Origin: CADEEN01 sp035716845
GTDB taxonomy: Bacteria > Pseudomonadota > Gammaproteobacteria > Burkholderiales > Burkholderiaceae_C
Reading direction: 5' to 3'
Assembly: GCA_035716845.1 (NCBI GenBank)
Contig: DASTJE010000065.1
Span: 1-22,846, forward strand
DNA length: 22,846 nucleotides
Shown here: positions 14,813 to 21,498 of the stretch, one piece after another
Position numbering within the stretch: position 1 is the first letter of the stretch
Layout of the letters: the number at the start of each line of letters is the position of its first letter
The notes under the pieces: model-generated
The model's database searches: none
Seen by the model: only the letters and a program-made list of their open reading frames with translations
What the model was told of the DNA's origin: nothing
Position numbers and translations under genes: made by a program

Positions 14813-16686
14813 GTGGAACTCTCCTGCGGGGTCATCGAAGGGGGCGGGGGCAGGGGCCGGAACACCCGGCCCTGCGCCTCGAGGAAGCGGGCGAAGAACT
14901 CGAACAGCACCAGGCGCGTGGTCTGGATCGAGACCACCAGGCCTTCGAGCGCCATCACCACGAGGTTGCCCAGCACCAGCACGAGCGCCTGCGTGGCCGT
15001 GCTCGTGGCCGCGCCCATCAGCGCCACGATGGCCGACGAGAGCCCGGCATGGGCGAGCGCGAACGCACCCACGCGGGCGAACGACAGCGTGTTGATGAGG
15101 ATCTGCAGCAGGCGCTCGGCCAGTTCGCCCAGCGCGACGAGCGCGGCCGACGCGCGGCGCGCCTGCCAGGCATGGCCGGCGCAGCACAGCAGCGCGCCGG
15201 CGGCCGCCAGCGCCAGCGACGCGCCCGCCCAGGGGCCGAACGGCGCGGCGACCAGGCCCAGGTAGGCGATCACGAAGCCGAGGTCGGTGGCCAGCCAGGC
15301 GCCCAGTTCGCCACGCCAGTGCGCCTCCAGCGCCGACAGCAGCAGACCGAGCGCGAGCAGCGCCGCGCCGCCGGCCAGCGGCACGGTCAGCACCGCGAGC
15401 GGGTCGTCCAGCGGCGCGAGCCACAGCGGGTGCAGCAGGTGCAGGCTGAACACGCTGCCGAACAGCAGGCCGAACAGCGCGGCCGACACGCCCCCGGCGA
15501 TGAACAGGCGCGCGAGCGGGAAGCGCCGGCGCAAGGCGAACCCCACGGCCGCGATCACCAGGCCCTGGCCGACGTCGCCGAACATGTAGCCGAACATCAG
15601 CGGCACCGCGACGGCCAGCAGCGTGCTCGGGTCGGCCTCGGTGCCCGAGGGCATGCCCATCGCCCGCGCGAAGACCTCGAACGGCCGTGCCCACCACGGG
15701 TTGGCCAGCAGCATCGGTGCGCGCGCGCCGGCCGGCGGCGCCGCCAGGCGCAGCAGCGCGCGTGCGCCGCTGGCGTCCACCGCCGCTTCGAGCGCGGCCG
15801 CGTCGCGGCTGGTCCAGCCGGTGATCCAGCACAGCAGCGGCCCGGACTCCAGGCCATGCACGTTGTCGAGCACCCATTGCAGGCGGTGCACGTCGGCCAG
15901 CGCCCTGTGCAGGCCGTGCGCGTGGGCCGCGGCGTCCAGCGCGCGCCGTGCGCCAGCGGCCTCGTCGGCCAGTGCGCGCTGGCGCGCGGCGCACGCCTCG
16001 TCGCAGGCCGCGGCATCGGCGCTCAGCCACTGCGGCGGTTCGAGCCACTGCCCCTTGGCGGCCAGCACCTGCGACGCGAGCGCGTGCTGCTGCTCGGGCG
16101 TGCCCAGCGTCAGCAGGCACTGCGTGCCTGCCGGCTCGACGTCGCTCTCGAAGGCGTGCGCCAGCAGCGTGTGGGCGAGCCCTGCCAGTTGCGGTGCGCT
16201 GCCGGGCGGGAACACCGCCAGCCGCACCTGCAGCGTCGGCCCCGCCTGCGCGGCCTGCGCGAGGTCGAGCGTGCTGCGCTGGGCCTGCAGCTGCGCGAAC
16301 ACCGCGCGCCAGTGCTGCAGCCGCGCCGCCTCGGCCTCGGCGGCCTGCAGGCGGCGCACCAGCGGCTCGGCGTCGCGTGCCCAGGCGCGCAGCACGGACA
16401 GGCTGCGCTGCAAGGCCGACACCGGCGGCTCGGGCAATGCCGAGGCCTCCAGGCGCATGCGCGGCCAGAACGCCCGGTAGCGCGCGGCGAGTTCGGCGAA
16501 CTGCGGCAGCAGCGGGCGCAGGTCGGCGAAGGCGGGGGGCAGCGATGCGCCGTCGCGCGCTTCGAGCTCCACCGCGCCGGTGGCGGCCAGCGCCTCGAGT
16601 GCCAGCGTCGTGTCGTCGCGCGCCACGAGCATCTCGAACCAGCGCGCGGGGCGCGGGCGCAGCGGACTGCGGGCCGACGCGTTCAT
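14809..16686 (-). CDS. atpI: V/A-type ATPase subunit I/a (membrane stator)
   Basis: A 625-residue stator with a cytoplasmic N-terminal half and a membrane C-terminal half. The N-terminal half is Ala-rich coiled coil and globular. The C-terminal half starts around PLMFGYMFGDVGQGLVIAAVGFAL and holds about seven to eight helices. R538 in LSFARVGAFALAHAGLS aligns with the essential Arg of yeast subunit a (R735), and R600 in FFARFLEAQGRVF with its second Arg (R799). The start ATG (16686) overlaps the subunit C stop by 4 bp; a longer frame upstream is ruled out because it would run through subunit C. Length is typical for bacterial I subunits. Confidence 0.94.
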   Translation of the reverse strand: MNASARSPLRPRPARWFEMLVARDDTTLALEALAATGAVELEARDGASLPPAFADLRPLLPQFAELAARYRAFWPRMRLEASALPEPPVSALQRSLSVLRAWARDAEPLVRRLQAAEAEAARLQHWRAVFAQLQAQRSTLDLAQAAQAGPTLQVRLAVFPPGSAPQLAGLAHTLLAHAFESDVEPAGTQCLLTLGTPEQQHALASQVLAAKGQWLEPPQWLSADAAACDEACAARQRALADEAAGARRALDAAAHAHGLHRALADVHRLQWVLDNVHGLESGPLLCWITGWTSRDAAALEAAVDASGARALLRLAAPPAGARAPMLLANPWWARPFEVFARAMGMPSGTEADPSTLLAVAVPLMFGYMFGDVGQGLVIAAVGFALRRRFPLARLFIAGGVSAALFGLLFGSVFSLHLLHPLWLAPLDDPLAVLTVPLAGGAALLALGLLLSALEAHWRGELGAWLATDLGFVIAYLGLVAAPFGPWAGASLALAAAGALLCCAGHAWQARRASAALVALGELAERLLQILINTLSFARVGAFALAHAGLSSAIVALMGAATSTATQALVLVLGNLVVMALEGLVVSIQTTRLVLFEFFARFLEAQGRVFRPLPPPPSMTPQESST

Positions 16687-17417
16687 GCCGCCACCGCCCG
16701 CTGTGGAAACGCGGCGCGCCGCACCAGCTCGCCGCGCAGGCGCTCGCCTTCGAGGGCGGCGAGCACCAGCTCGATGAAGGCCATCGACGGTTCGGCGATC
16801 GCGCGCCGGCGCAGCGCGACGAGGCGCTGCTGCAGCGCGCGCCGCAGCGCCCAGCCATCGGCGCCGGGGGCCGCGAAGTCGGCGCCGTGACGGCGCAGCA
16901 GCGCCAGCAGCGCCGGCTCGTGGGGGTCGGCCGTGGCGGCGGGCCGCACGCGCTGCCAGTGCGCGCACCAGGCCGCCCACAACGCCGCGGGCCCGCCGGC
17001 CGCGGCGTCGACGAGCGCGCGCCGCTGCGCCGCCGCCGCCGGGCGCGATGCCGCGGCGTCGTCACGCGGGCGCCCGGCCGGCGGCGTGCCGCCGCGCGCC
17101 AGGTGCAGCGCGAGCGGCAACTCGGCCAGCACCGCGCACCAGGTCACCGCCGCGTGCCAGGCCGGCGGCATCCACGCGGCCACCTCGTCCACATGGCTGC
17201 GCCAGCGCCGCCCAAGCGCGGCCTCGATCGCGTGCACCCCGGCGCCGGGCGTGAGGCCTTCGACCCAGGGCGCCAGCGCACTGGCGCGCACCAGGTCGAG
17301 CACCGCAGAGAGGTCGCGCGTCGTCTCCACGCGGCGCCACAGGGCCTCGTCGGCACGGCGCCCCCAGCGCGCCGCCAGGCGGGCATGCGCGTACTCGAGG
17401 CTGCCGGCGCCGATCAT
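16683..17417 (-). CDS. atpC: V/A-type ATPase subunit C/d-like (rotor adaptor)
   Basis: A 244-residue, mainly helical protein starting MIGAGSLEYAHARLAARWG. Regularly spaced helices with DLSAVLDLVRASALAPWVEGL, VDEVAAWMPPAWHAAV and a C-terminal MAFIELVLAALEGERLRGELVRRA fit the AC39/V0D subunit that links the c ring to the central stalk. It is shorter than Thermus C (about 320) and has a Pro/Ala-rich low-complexity middle, so the similarity is weak and the call leans on position. The ATG (17417) overlaps the previous stop by 4 bp. The gene sits second, next to the I gene, and not between E and F as in Thermus and Enterococcus. Confidence 0.7.
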   Translation of the reverse strand: MIGAGSLEYAHARLAARWGRRADEALWRRVETTRDLSAVLDLVRASALAPWVEGLTPGAGVHAIEAALGRRWRSHVDEVAAWMPPAWHAAVTWCAVLAELPLALHLARGGTPPAGRPRDDAAASRPAAAAQRRALVDAAAGGPAALWAAWCAHWQRVRPAATADPHEPALLALLRRHGADFAAPGADGWALRRALQQRLVALRRRAIAEPSMAFIELVLAALEGERLRGELVRRAAFPQRAVAA

Positions 17418-17779
17418 GGGCTGGCCCCGTCGGGCGTGGTGAGCGCGCACGCGAGCGCCTGCACCGCGGCCTCCAGGCGCTCGCGGGCCGCCGCGTCGGG
17501 CTCGTCGTGCGCCGGCAGCCGGCGCGCGGCTTCGGCCAGCGCGTCGAGCTCGGCCTGCACGCGCTGCTGCATGAGCGCATGCGCCCGTGCCACACGCTCG
17601 CGCCGCCGCTCCTCGAGCGCACGGGCACGCTGGCGCGCGGCCTCGGCCACCTGCGCGGCCTGCAGCCGCGCGGCCTCGATGGCCGCGCGCGCGTCGCGCT
17701 CGGCCGCCAGCACGCGGCTCATCGCGGCATCGACCTCGGAGGGGGCGCTGCTCGGTTCTGGTTGGCGCATCACGACCAT
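17414..17779 (-). CDS. V/A-type ATPase subunit G/H-like (peripheral stalk coiled coil)
   Basis: About 121 residues, almost wholly helical. MSRVLAAERDARAAIEAARLQAAQVAEAARQRARALEERRRERVARAHALMQQRVQAELDALAE is a continuous heptad-like Ala/Arg/Glu helix, as in the G/H subunit that pairs with subunit E in the peripheral stalk. The start is uncertain: ATGs at 17779 and 17770 are both possible and neither has a good ribosome binding site. A longer frame from 17881 would run through the putative FNR-type site and is less likely. It is the first gene of the ATPase operon. Confidence 0.75.
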   Translation of the reverse strand: MVVMRQPEPSSAPSEVDAAMSRVLAAERDARAAIEAARLQAAQVAEAARQRARALEERRRERVARAHALMQQRVQAELDALAEAARRLPAHDEPDAAARERLEAAVQALACALTTPDGASP

Positions 17780-17848
17780 GGCCCGCGCGCGCGGCGCGGT
17801 GAGTGCCTCGGGCAAGACCGAGCGTGCGGCCAGCCCGGCCTGCTGCGC

Positions 17849-17862
17849 TTGACCATCATCAA
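17849..17862. promoter_or_regulatory. Putative FNR/DNR-type binding site
   Basis: TTGACCATCATCAA carries the exact TTGA-N6-TCAA core and, as TTGAC-N4-ATCAA, is one base from the FNR consensus TTGAT-N4-ATCAA. Its centre is about 76 bp from the first ATPase gene start and about 176 bp from the nitrite reductase start, so it could act on either or both promoters. Confidence 0.6.
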
Positions 17863-17928
17863 CTCGACTGCGCGCGCGCATCGCGCGGCGGCCCCGTGCC
17901 GGGCGTGGCGGGCTTGCCGCACGCCCGA

Positions 17929-17942
17929 TTGAGCGTGCGCAA
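17929..17942. promoter_or_regulatory. Weaker FNR/NnrR-like site
   Basis: TTGAGCGTGCGCAA has one mismatch to TTGA-N6-TCAA; its right half CGCAA matches the NnrR consensus half-site. Its centre is about 58 bp upstream of the start predicted from the -10-like TAACCT, close to a class I activator position. Confidence 0.3.
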
Positions 17943-18031
17943 GGCGGCGGCGAAATCGCGCGGCGGCGTGCCGGCCGTCGCTAACCTACTGGCGCGAGCG
18001 AGGGGCCCACCGCCACCACAAGGAGATCAAG

Positions 18032-19774
18032 ATGCCCGCCCGAACCCGACCATCCGGCCGCCCAGCAGTGCGCGCCATCCTGGCGCTGGCCGCGTTGTGC
18101 CTGGGCACGGCGCTGTCGTGGGCCGCGCCGGCCGCCAAGGACGCGACCCCCAAGGTGCTCACGAGCAGCGCCCCCGCGCCGAGCGCGCAGGCCCTGAAGG
18201 CCACGGCCGCCGAGTCGGCGGCCTGCCTCAAGTGCCACGAGCCGGTGAAGAAGTTCCGCGACGACGGCAAGCACCAGACCGTGGGCTGCTCGTCGTGCCA
18301 CGGCAACCTCGCCGCGCACAGCGCCAACGAGAAGACGCGGCCCACCACGACGACCAACCCGTCGGCCTGCGGCACCTGCCACAAGCCCCAGTTCGACACG
18401 CTGTACACGATGAACTGGAACAAGACGGCGCGCAACGAGAAGAGCCAGGCCACCGGCTTCTCGCCCAACCCGTCGTGGGAAAAGCTGATGACGCCGCACG
18501 GCTTCACGCGCGAGCACAACCTGCCGCGCTCGCACGCCTTCGCGCTGTACGACCAGCTGGTGGTCGACCGCGCCTTCGGCGGCCGCTTCAAGAACAAGCT
18601 GGGCTGGGAGTTCCTCGGCCAGGCGGGCGGCAACTTCAAGATCTGGGACTACCTCGAGGACCAGTACCCCGGCCAGGACCACAAGGCCTTCAAGCCCGGC
18701 ACCGCCGCGGCCGCCAACCCGGTGTGCATGAGCTGCAAGACGGCCGACCACATCCTCGACTGGGCCTTCATGGGCGACCCGGTGCCGGGCGTGAAGTGGA
18801 GCCGCACCTCCAAGGTGGTGGACTTCGTCAAGGACGTCAACCACTCGCTGAACTGCATCTTCTGCCACGACCCGCACAGCGCCGGCCCGCGCGTGGTGCG
18901 CGACGCGCTGCTGCAGGCCGTCTCGCGGCCCGAGAAGGACACCGTCTGGCACGCCGACCGCAAGGGCGCCAAGATCGACATCCGCGAGCTGGGCACGCGC
19001 GGCTACACGCGCAAGGTGGGCCTGTTGTCGCGCCCCGACAGCAAGCTGATGTGCTCGCAGTGCCACGTCGAGTACAACTGCAATCCGGGGACCGACCTCG
19101 AGGGCAAGCCGGTGACGATGGCCGACGGCCGCACCAACCACTTCCCGTTCAAGAAGGTCGCCGACATCGCCAGGCACTACACCGACCTGAAGTTCCGCGA
19201 CTTCAAGCACGGCATCACCGGCGCGATGCTGTGGAAGGGCCAGCACCCCGACGCCGAGGTCTATTACGGCTCGGCGCACCAGAAGGCCGGCGCCGATTGC
19301 GCCGACTGCCACATGCCCAAGGTGAAGGACCCCAAGACCGGCAAGATCTACACCTCGCACTGGCAGACCAGCCCGAAGTACTACCTCAAGGAGACCTGCC
19401 TCACCTGCCACGACAAGTGGACCGAGAAGCAGGCCGAGTACGCCATCGAGTCGCTGAAGAACCGCTACAACGGCAAGCTGCGCAAGGCCGAGTTCTGGCT
19501 CACGCGCATGATCGACAAGTTCGAGGAGGCGCGCGCGGCCGGCGTGGACGAGGGCGTGCTCGAACAGGTGCGCGGCAAGCACTACGAAGCGCACATCAAC
19601 TGGGAATGGTGGACCGCCTCCAACGGCTCGGCCTTCCACAACCCCGAAGAGGCCACCGAATCGCTGAACAAGTCGATGGTGATCTCGCAGGAAGGCATCA
19701 AGCTGCTCGATGACGCGATGGCCGCGCGGCGCGCGGCCGCGCGCGCGCCGGCCGCGGCGCCGGCCTCGAAGTGA
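18032..19774 (+). CDS. Octaheme c-type nitrite reductase (ONR)
   Basis: A 580-residue periplasmic multiheme enzyme with a signal peptide (residues 1-31, ending LSWA). Heme motifs in order: CLKCH 65-69, CSSCH 86-90, CGTCH 113-117, CMSCK 232-236, CIFCH 275-279, CSQCH 341-345, CADCH 423-427 and CLTCH 456-460. Seven CXXCH plus one CXXCK as the fourth is the pattern of the Thioalkalivibrio octaheme nitrite reductase, where Lys ligates the catalytic heme. Active-site residues are visible: Y348 and C350 in HVEYNC (the cross-linked Tyr-x-Cys pair of ONR), and H405 in KGQHPDAE. These enzymes reduce nitrite to ammonia with six electrons and can also act on hydroxylamine or sulfite. AAGGAGA precedes the ATG. 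An NrfG-like gene overlaps the stop. Pentaheme NrfA lacks the three N-terminal hemes. Confidence 0.93.
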   Translation: MPARTRPSGRPAVRAILALAALCLGTALSWAAPAAKDATPKVLTSSAPAPSAQALKATAAESAACLKCHEPVKKFRDDGKHQTVGCSSCHGNLAAHSANEKTRPTTTTNPSACGTCHKPQFDTLYTMNWNKTARNEKSQATGFSPNPSWEKLMTPHGFTREHNLPRSHAFALYDQLVVDRAFGGRFKNKLGWEFLGQAGGNFKIWDYLEDQYPGQDHKAFKPGTAAAANPVCMSCKTADHILDWAFMGDPVPGVKWSRTSKVVDFVKDVNHSLNCIFCHDPHSAGPRVVRDALLQAVSRPEKDTVWHADRKGAKIDIRELGTRGYTRKVGLLSRPDSKLMCSQCHVEYNCNPGTDLEGKPVTMADGRTNHFPFKKVADIARHYTDLKFRDFKHGITGAMLWKGQHPDAEVYYGSAHQKAGADCADCHMPKVKDPKTGKIYTSHWQTSPKYYLKETCLTCHDKWTEKQAEYAIESLKNRYNGKLRKAEFWLTRMIDKFEEARAAGVDEGVLEQVRGKHYEAHINWEWWTASNGSAFHNPEEATESLNKSMVISQEGIKLLDDAMAARRAAARAPAAAPASK

Positions 19775-20364
19775 CGGCGCTCGCCACGCGGCGCGCGCTG
19801 GGCACCGGGGCCGTGCTGCTGGCCGGGGTGCTGGCGCTGGCCTGGGCCTGGCGGGCGCCGGGCCTGGCGCCCGCGGCCGCCCCGCCCGCGGAGCCGGCCG
19901 AGCGCGCCGGCGAGGCCGCGCCGCCGACGCAGCTGCTGCAGCGCCAGGTGCGCGAGCACCCGCGCGACGGCCGTGCCTGGGCCCTGCTGGGCTACGCGGA
20001 GCTGGAGGCTGCGCGCTACCCCGAGGCCGCCGCGGCCTTCGAGCGTGCGGTCGAGGCCTCGCCCAAGGTGGCGCTCGACCCCGCGGTGTGGTGCGCCTGG
20101 GCCGACGCGCTGGGCATGGCGCAGGGCGGCTCGCTCGACGGGCGCCCGAGCGAGCTGATCGCGCAGGCGCTCAAGCTCCAGCCAGCCCACCCGCAGGCGC
20201 TGGAGATGGCCGGCAGCGCCGCCTACGGGCGGCGCGACTTCCGCGCCGCGCTGCAGTACTGGCAGCGCCTGCTGCCGCAGCTGCAGGCCGGCACGCAGCC
20301 GCACGAGGAACTGACGCGCGCCATCGCGCGCACCGAGCGGCTGGCGGCCACCTCGCTGCGCTGA
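19771..20364 (+). CDS. NrfG/CcmH-like TPR protein for cytochrome c assembly
   Basis: A 197-residue protein with one N-terminal membrane anchor (about residues 10-28) and a periplasmic TPR domain: LLQRQVREHPRDGRAWALLGYAELEAARYPEAAAAFERAVEASP, then LIAQALKLQPAHPQALEMAGSAAYGRRDFRAALQYWQRLLPQL. This matches the C-terminal part of CcmH/CycH and the stand-alone NrfG, which present apocytochrome to the heme lyase; NrfEFG is known to be needed for the CXXCK heme of NrfA. The GTG start (19771) overlaps the ONR stop by 4 bp (GTGA), so the two are translationally coupled. NrfE and NrfF partners are not in the window. The role in loading the CMSCK heme is inferred. Confidence 0.85.
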   Translation: MTALATRRALGTGAVLLAGVLALAWAWRAPGLAPAAAPPAEPAERAGEAAPPTQLLQRQVREHPRDGRAWALLGYAELEAARYPEAAAAFERAVEASPKVALDPAVWCAWADALGMAQGGSLDGRPSELIAQALKLQPAHPQALEMAGSAAYGRRDFRAALQYWQRLLPQLQAGTQPHEELTRAIARTERLAATSLR

Positions 20365-20370
20365 GCGCGC

Positions 20371-20817
20371 TCAGGCGGGGATCGCCGGCTCGACCAGGAG
20401 TGCGAGCTGGGCGAGCGATTCCTGCCAGCCCAGGTGGCACATCTCCAGCGGGATCGCCTCGGGCACGTTCTCCTGCACGATCGACAGGTCGGTGCCGCAG
20501 GACACCGCCCGCAGCGACACCGTGACCTGCATCTGGCCCGGCAGGGCCGCGGCGTCGAACTGGTCCGTGTAGCGGATGGTCTCGAAGGGCGTGAGCTCGA
20601 CGTAGGTGCCGCCGAACGAGTGGCCGTGGCCGCTGGCGAAATTGCGGAACGACATGCGGTGCGTCCCACCCACCCGCGCCTCCAGGTGGTGCACCTCGCA
20701 GGTGAAGCCATAGGGCGGCAGCCACTTGGCCAGCGCATCGGGCTCGAGGAAGGCGCGGTACACCACCTCGGGCGGCGCGCGCAGCACGCGGTGCAGTCGA
20801 ACGGTGCCGGTGGCCAT
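20371..20817 (-). CDS. SRPBCC / AHSA1-family protein
   Basis: A 148-residue helix-grip protein. VRLHRVLRAPPEVVYRAFLEPDALAKWLPPYGFTCEV, RMSFRNFASGHGHSFGGTYVELTPFETIRYTDQFD and the C-terminal MCHLGWQESLAQLALLVE are characteristic of the AHSA1-like (activator of Hsp90 ATPase homologue 1) group within the Bet v1 superfamily. Members bind hydrophobic ligands; the ligand here is unknown. A GAGGAG ribosome binding site precedes the ATG. The gene is convergent with the TPR gene, the stops being 6 bp apart, and stands alone in its direction. Confidence 0.88.
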   Translation of the reverse strand: MATGTVRLHRVLRAPPEVVYRAFLEPDALAKWLPPYGFTCEVHHLEARVGGTHRMSFRNFASGHGHSFGGTYVELTPFETIRYTDQFDAAALPGQMQVTVSLRAVSCGTDLSIVQENVPEAIPLEMCHLGWQESLAQLALLVEPAIPA

Positions 20818-20944
20818 GGGCTACTCCTCGTCGTCGGGGCGAGCGCGCATTCTGCGCTGCGGGACCTTCGACGCCGCGTCGGTGGCCACGCGATCATCCT
20901 GGCCTCTCGCACGGCGTCGTGTTCGCGCCCTGACCAGTACTAGA

Positions 20945-20968
20945 CATTGACGGCTCCATTGACGGCTC
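20945..20968 (+). repeat. 12-bp perfect tandem repeat
   Basis: CATTGACGGCTC occurs twice head to tail with no gap. Each copy carries TTGACG, which is a good sigma-70 -35 hexamer; the second copy could serve a plus-strand start, although no -10 box is evident downstream. Confidence 0.8.
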
Positions 20969-20980
20969 GCGTCCCGGAGC

Positions 20981-21075
20981 GGGTGGTTGGGGTGGCCTGT
21001 GGAGCGAAGTCGAGGAGGAGCGCTCGCGCCAGCGAGCGCGGGGGACATGAGCGGAACAGGCCACCCCAATCGCCC
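20981..21075. repeat. Long two-tier hairpin element
   Basis: TTGGGGTGGCCTGT (20987-21000) and its exact complement ACAGGCCACCCCAA (21056-21069) form a 14-bp outer stem. Six more pairs (20981-20986 with 21070-21075, two of them G-T) extend it to 20. Inside, GCGCTCGC (21020-21027) pairs with GCGAGCGC (21032-21039) around a GCCA loop. It may be a dispersed palindromic repeat, a structured RNA or a terminator for the minus-strand thiamine-binding gene. Confidence 0.65.
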
Positions 21076-21152
21076 GCGATCGCCACGGCACGATCGGCCG
21101 CTCTGGACCGGCACCGGCCGGAGGCTCTCTTTCGATGCAGCGCGACCCGGCC

Positions 21153-21461
21153 TCAGGTCTTGAGCCGGCGACCGAGCCGCTGCTCGACCTTGGCGACCTT
21201 GGATTCGAGCCGGCTCTCGTTGCCGGCGCGGTAGTCCATCTTCAGGTTCATCGAGATGCGCGGGCAGTCGGCCTGCAGGGTGCGGAAACACTCGCCGACG
21301 ACGCGCATCACCGTGTCCCAGTCGCCCTCGAGGATGGTGCCCATCGGCGTCAGACGGTAGGGCACGCCGCTGCGGTCGATCACGTCGAGGATGCGCGCGA
21401 CGTGCTCGCTCAGGCTCTCGCCCTTGCCGGCCGGCGCCATCGCGAATTCGAGCAAGACCAT
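21153..21461 (-). CDS. MTH1187/YkoF-type thiamine-binding family protein
   Basis: A 102-residue small ferredoxin-like-fold protein. MVLLEFAMAPAGKGESLSEHVARILDVIDRSGVPYRLTPMGTILEGDWDTVMRVVGECF is the classic UPF0045/MTH1187 pattern, with the TPMGT(I/V)hEG segment lining the ligand pocket. Family members bind thiamine or related molecules; the physiological role is unclear. The C-terminal helix (ESRLESKVAKVEQRLGRR) is typical. A strong AAGGAGG site precedes the ATG. It follows the rlhA-like gene by 37 bp on the same strand and may be co-transcribed with it. Confidence 0.92.
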   Translation of the reverse strand: MVLLEFAMAPAGKGESLSEHVARILDVIDRSGVPYRLTPMGTILEGDWDTVMRVVGECFRTLQADCPRISMNLKMDYRAGNESRLESKVAKVEQRLGRRLKT

Positions 21462-21498
21462 GGTCAGGCCTCCTTGGGGGTGGTGCCGATCGGCGCGG

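Larger units (their letters stand above)
17780..18031. promoter_or_regulatory. Divergent control region, ATPase operon / octaheme nitrite reductase
   Basis: About 250 bp separate the two divergent starts. It holds an exact TTGA-N6-TCAA site (17849-17862), a weaker TTGA-N6-GCAA site (17929-17942) exactly 80 bp away, a lone -10-like TAACCT (17982-17987) and AAGGAGA (18020-18026) as ribosome binding site of the nitrite reductase gene. No consensus -35 box is seen on either strand, as expected for activator-dependent promoters. Confidence 0.6.
20818..21152. other. Gene-free 335-bp interval
   Basis: No frame here looks protein-coding by composition or by recognisable motif. It carries the SRPBCC ribosome binding site, a TAGTACTAGACA stretch near 20934, a perfect 12-bp tandem repeat (20945-20968) and a long hairpin (20981-21075). 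The part from 21076 to 21152 shows nothing distinct. Confidence 0.6.

Noticed and set aside
17780..17881. Extending the ATPase G/H gene to the ATG at 17881
   Set aside because: The extra 34 residues have no coiled-coil pattern and would put the FNR-type site inside the coding region; a start at 17779 or 17770 is more sensible.
17803..19713. A 636-codon plus-strand frame overlapping the octaheme enzyme
   Set aside because: It is the shifted frame of the ONR gene; it is Arg/Gly/Pro-rich and contains none of the heme motifs.
18032..19774. Pentaheme NrfA or octaheme tetrathionate/hydroxylamine enzyme as the identity of the multiheme protein
   Set aside because: Eight motifs with CXXCK as the fourth, plus Tyr-x-Cys after the sixth, fit ONR. 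NrfA has five hemes, and tetrathionate and hydroxylamine enzymes differ in the position and type of the catalytic heme.
20821..21291. A 156-codon minus-strand frame over the hairpin region
   Set aside because: It overlaps the thiamine-binding gene in another frame, reads through the inverted repeat and has a low-complexity product.
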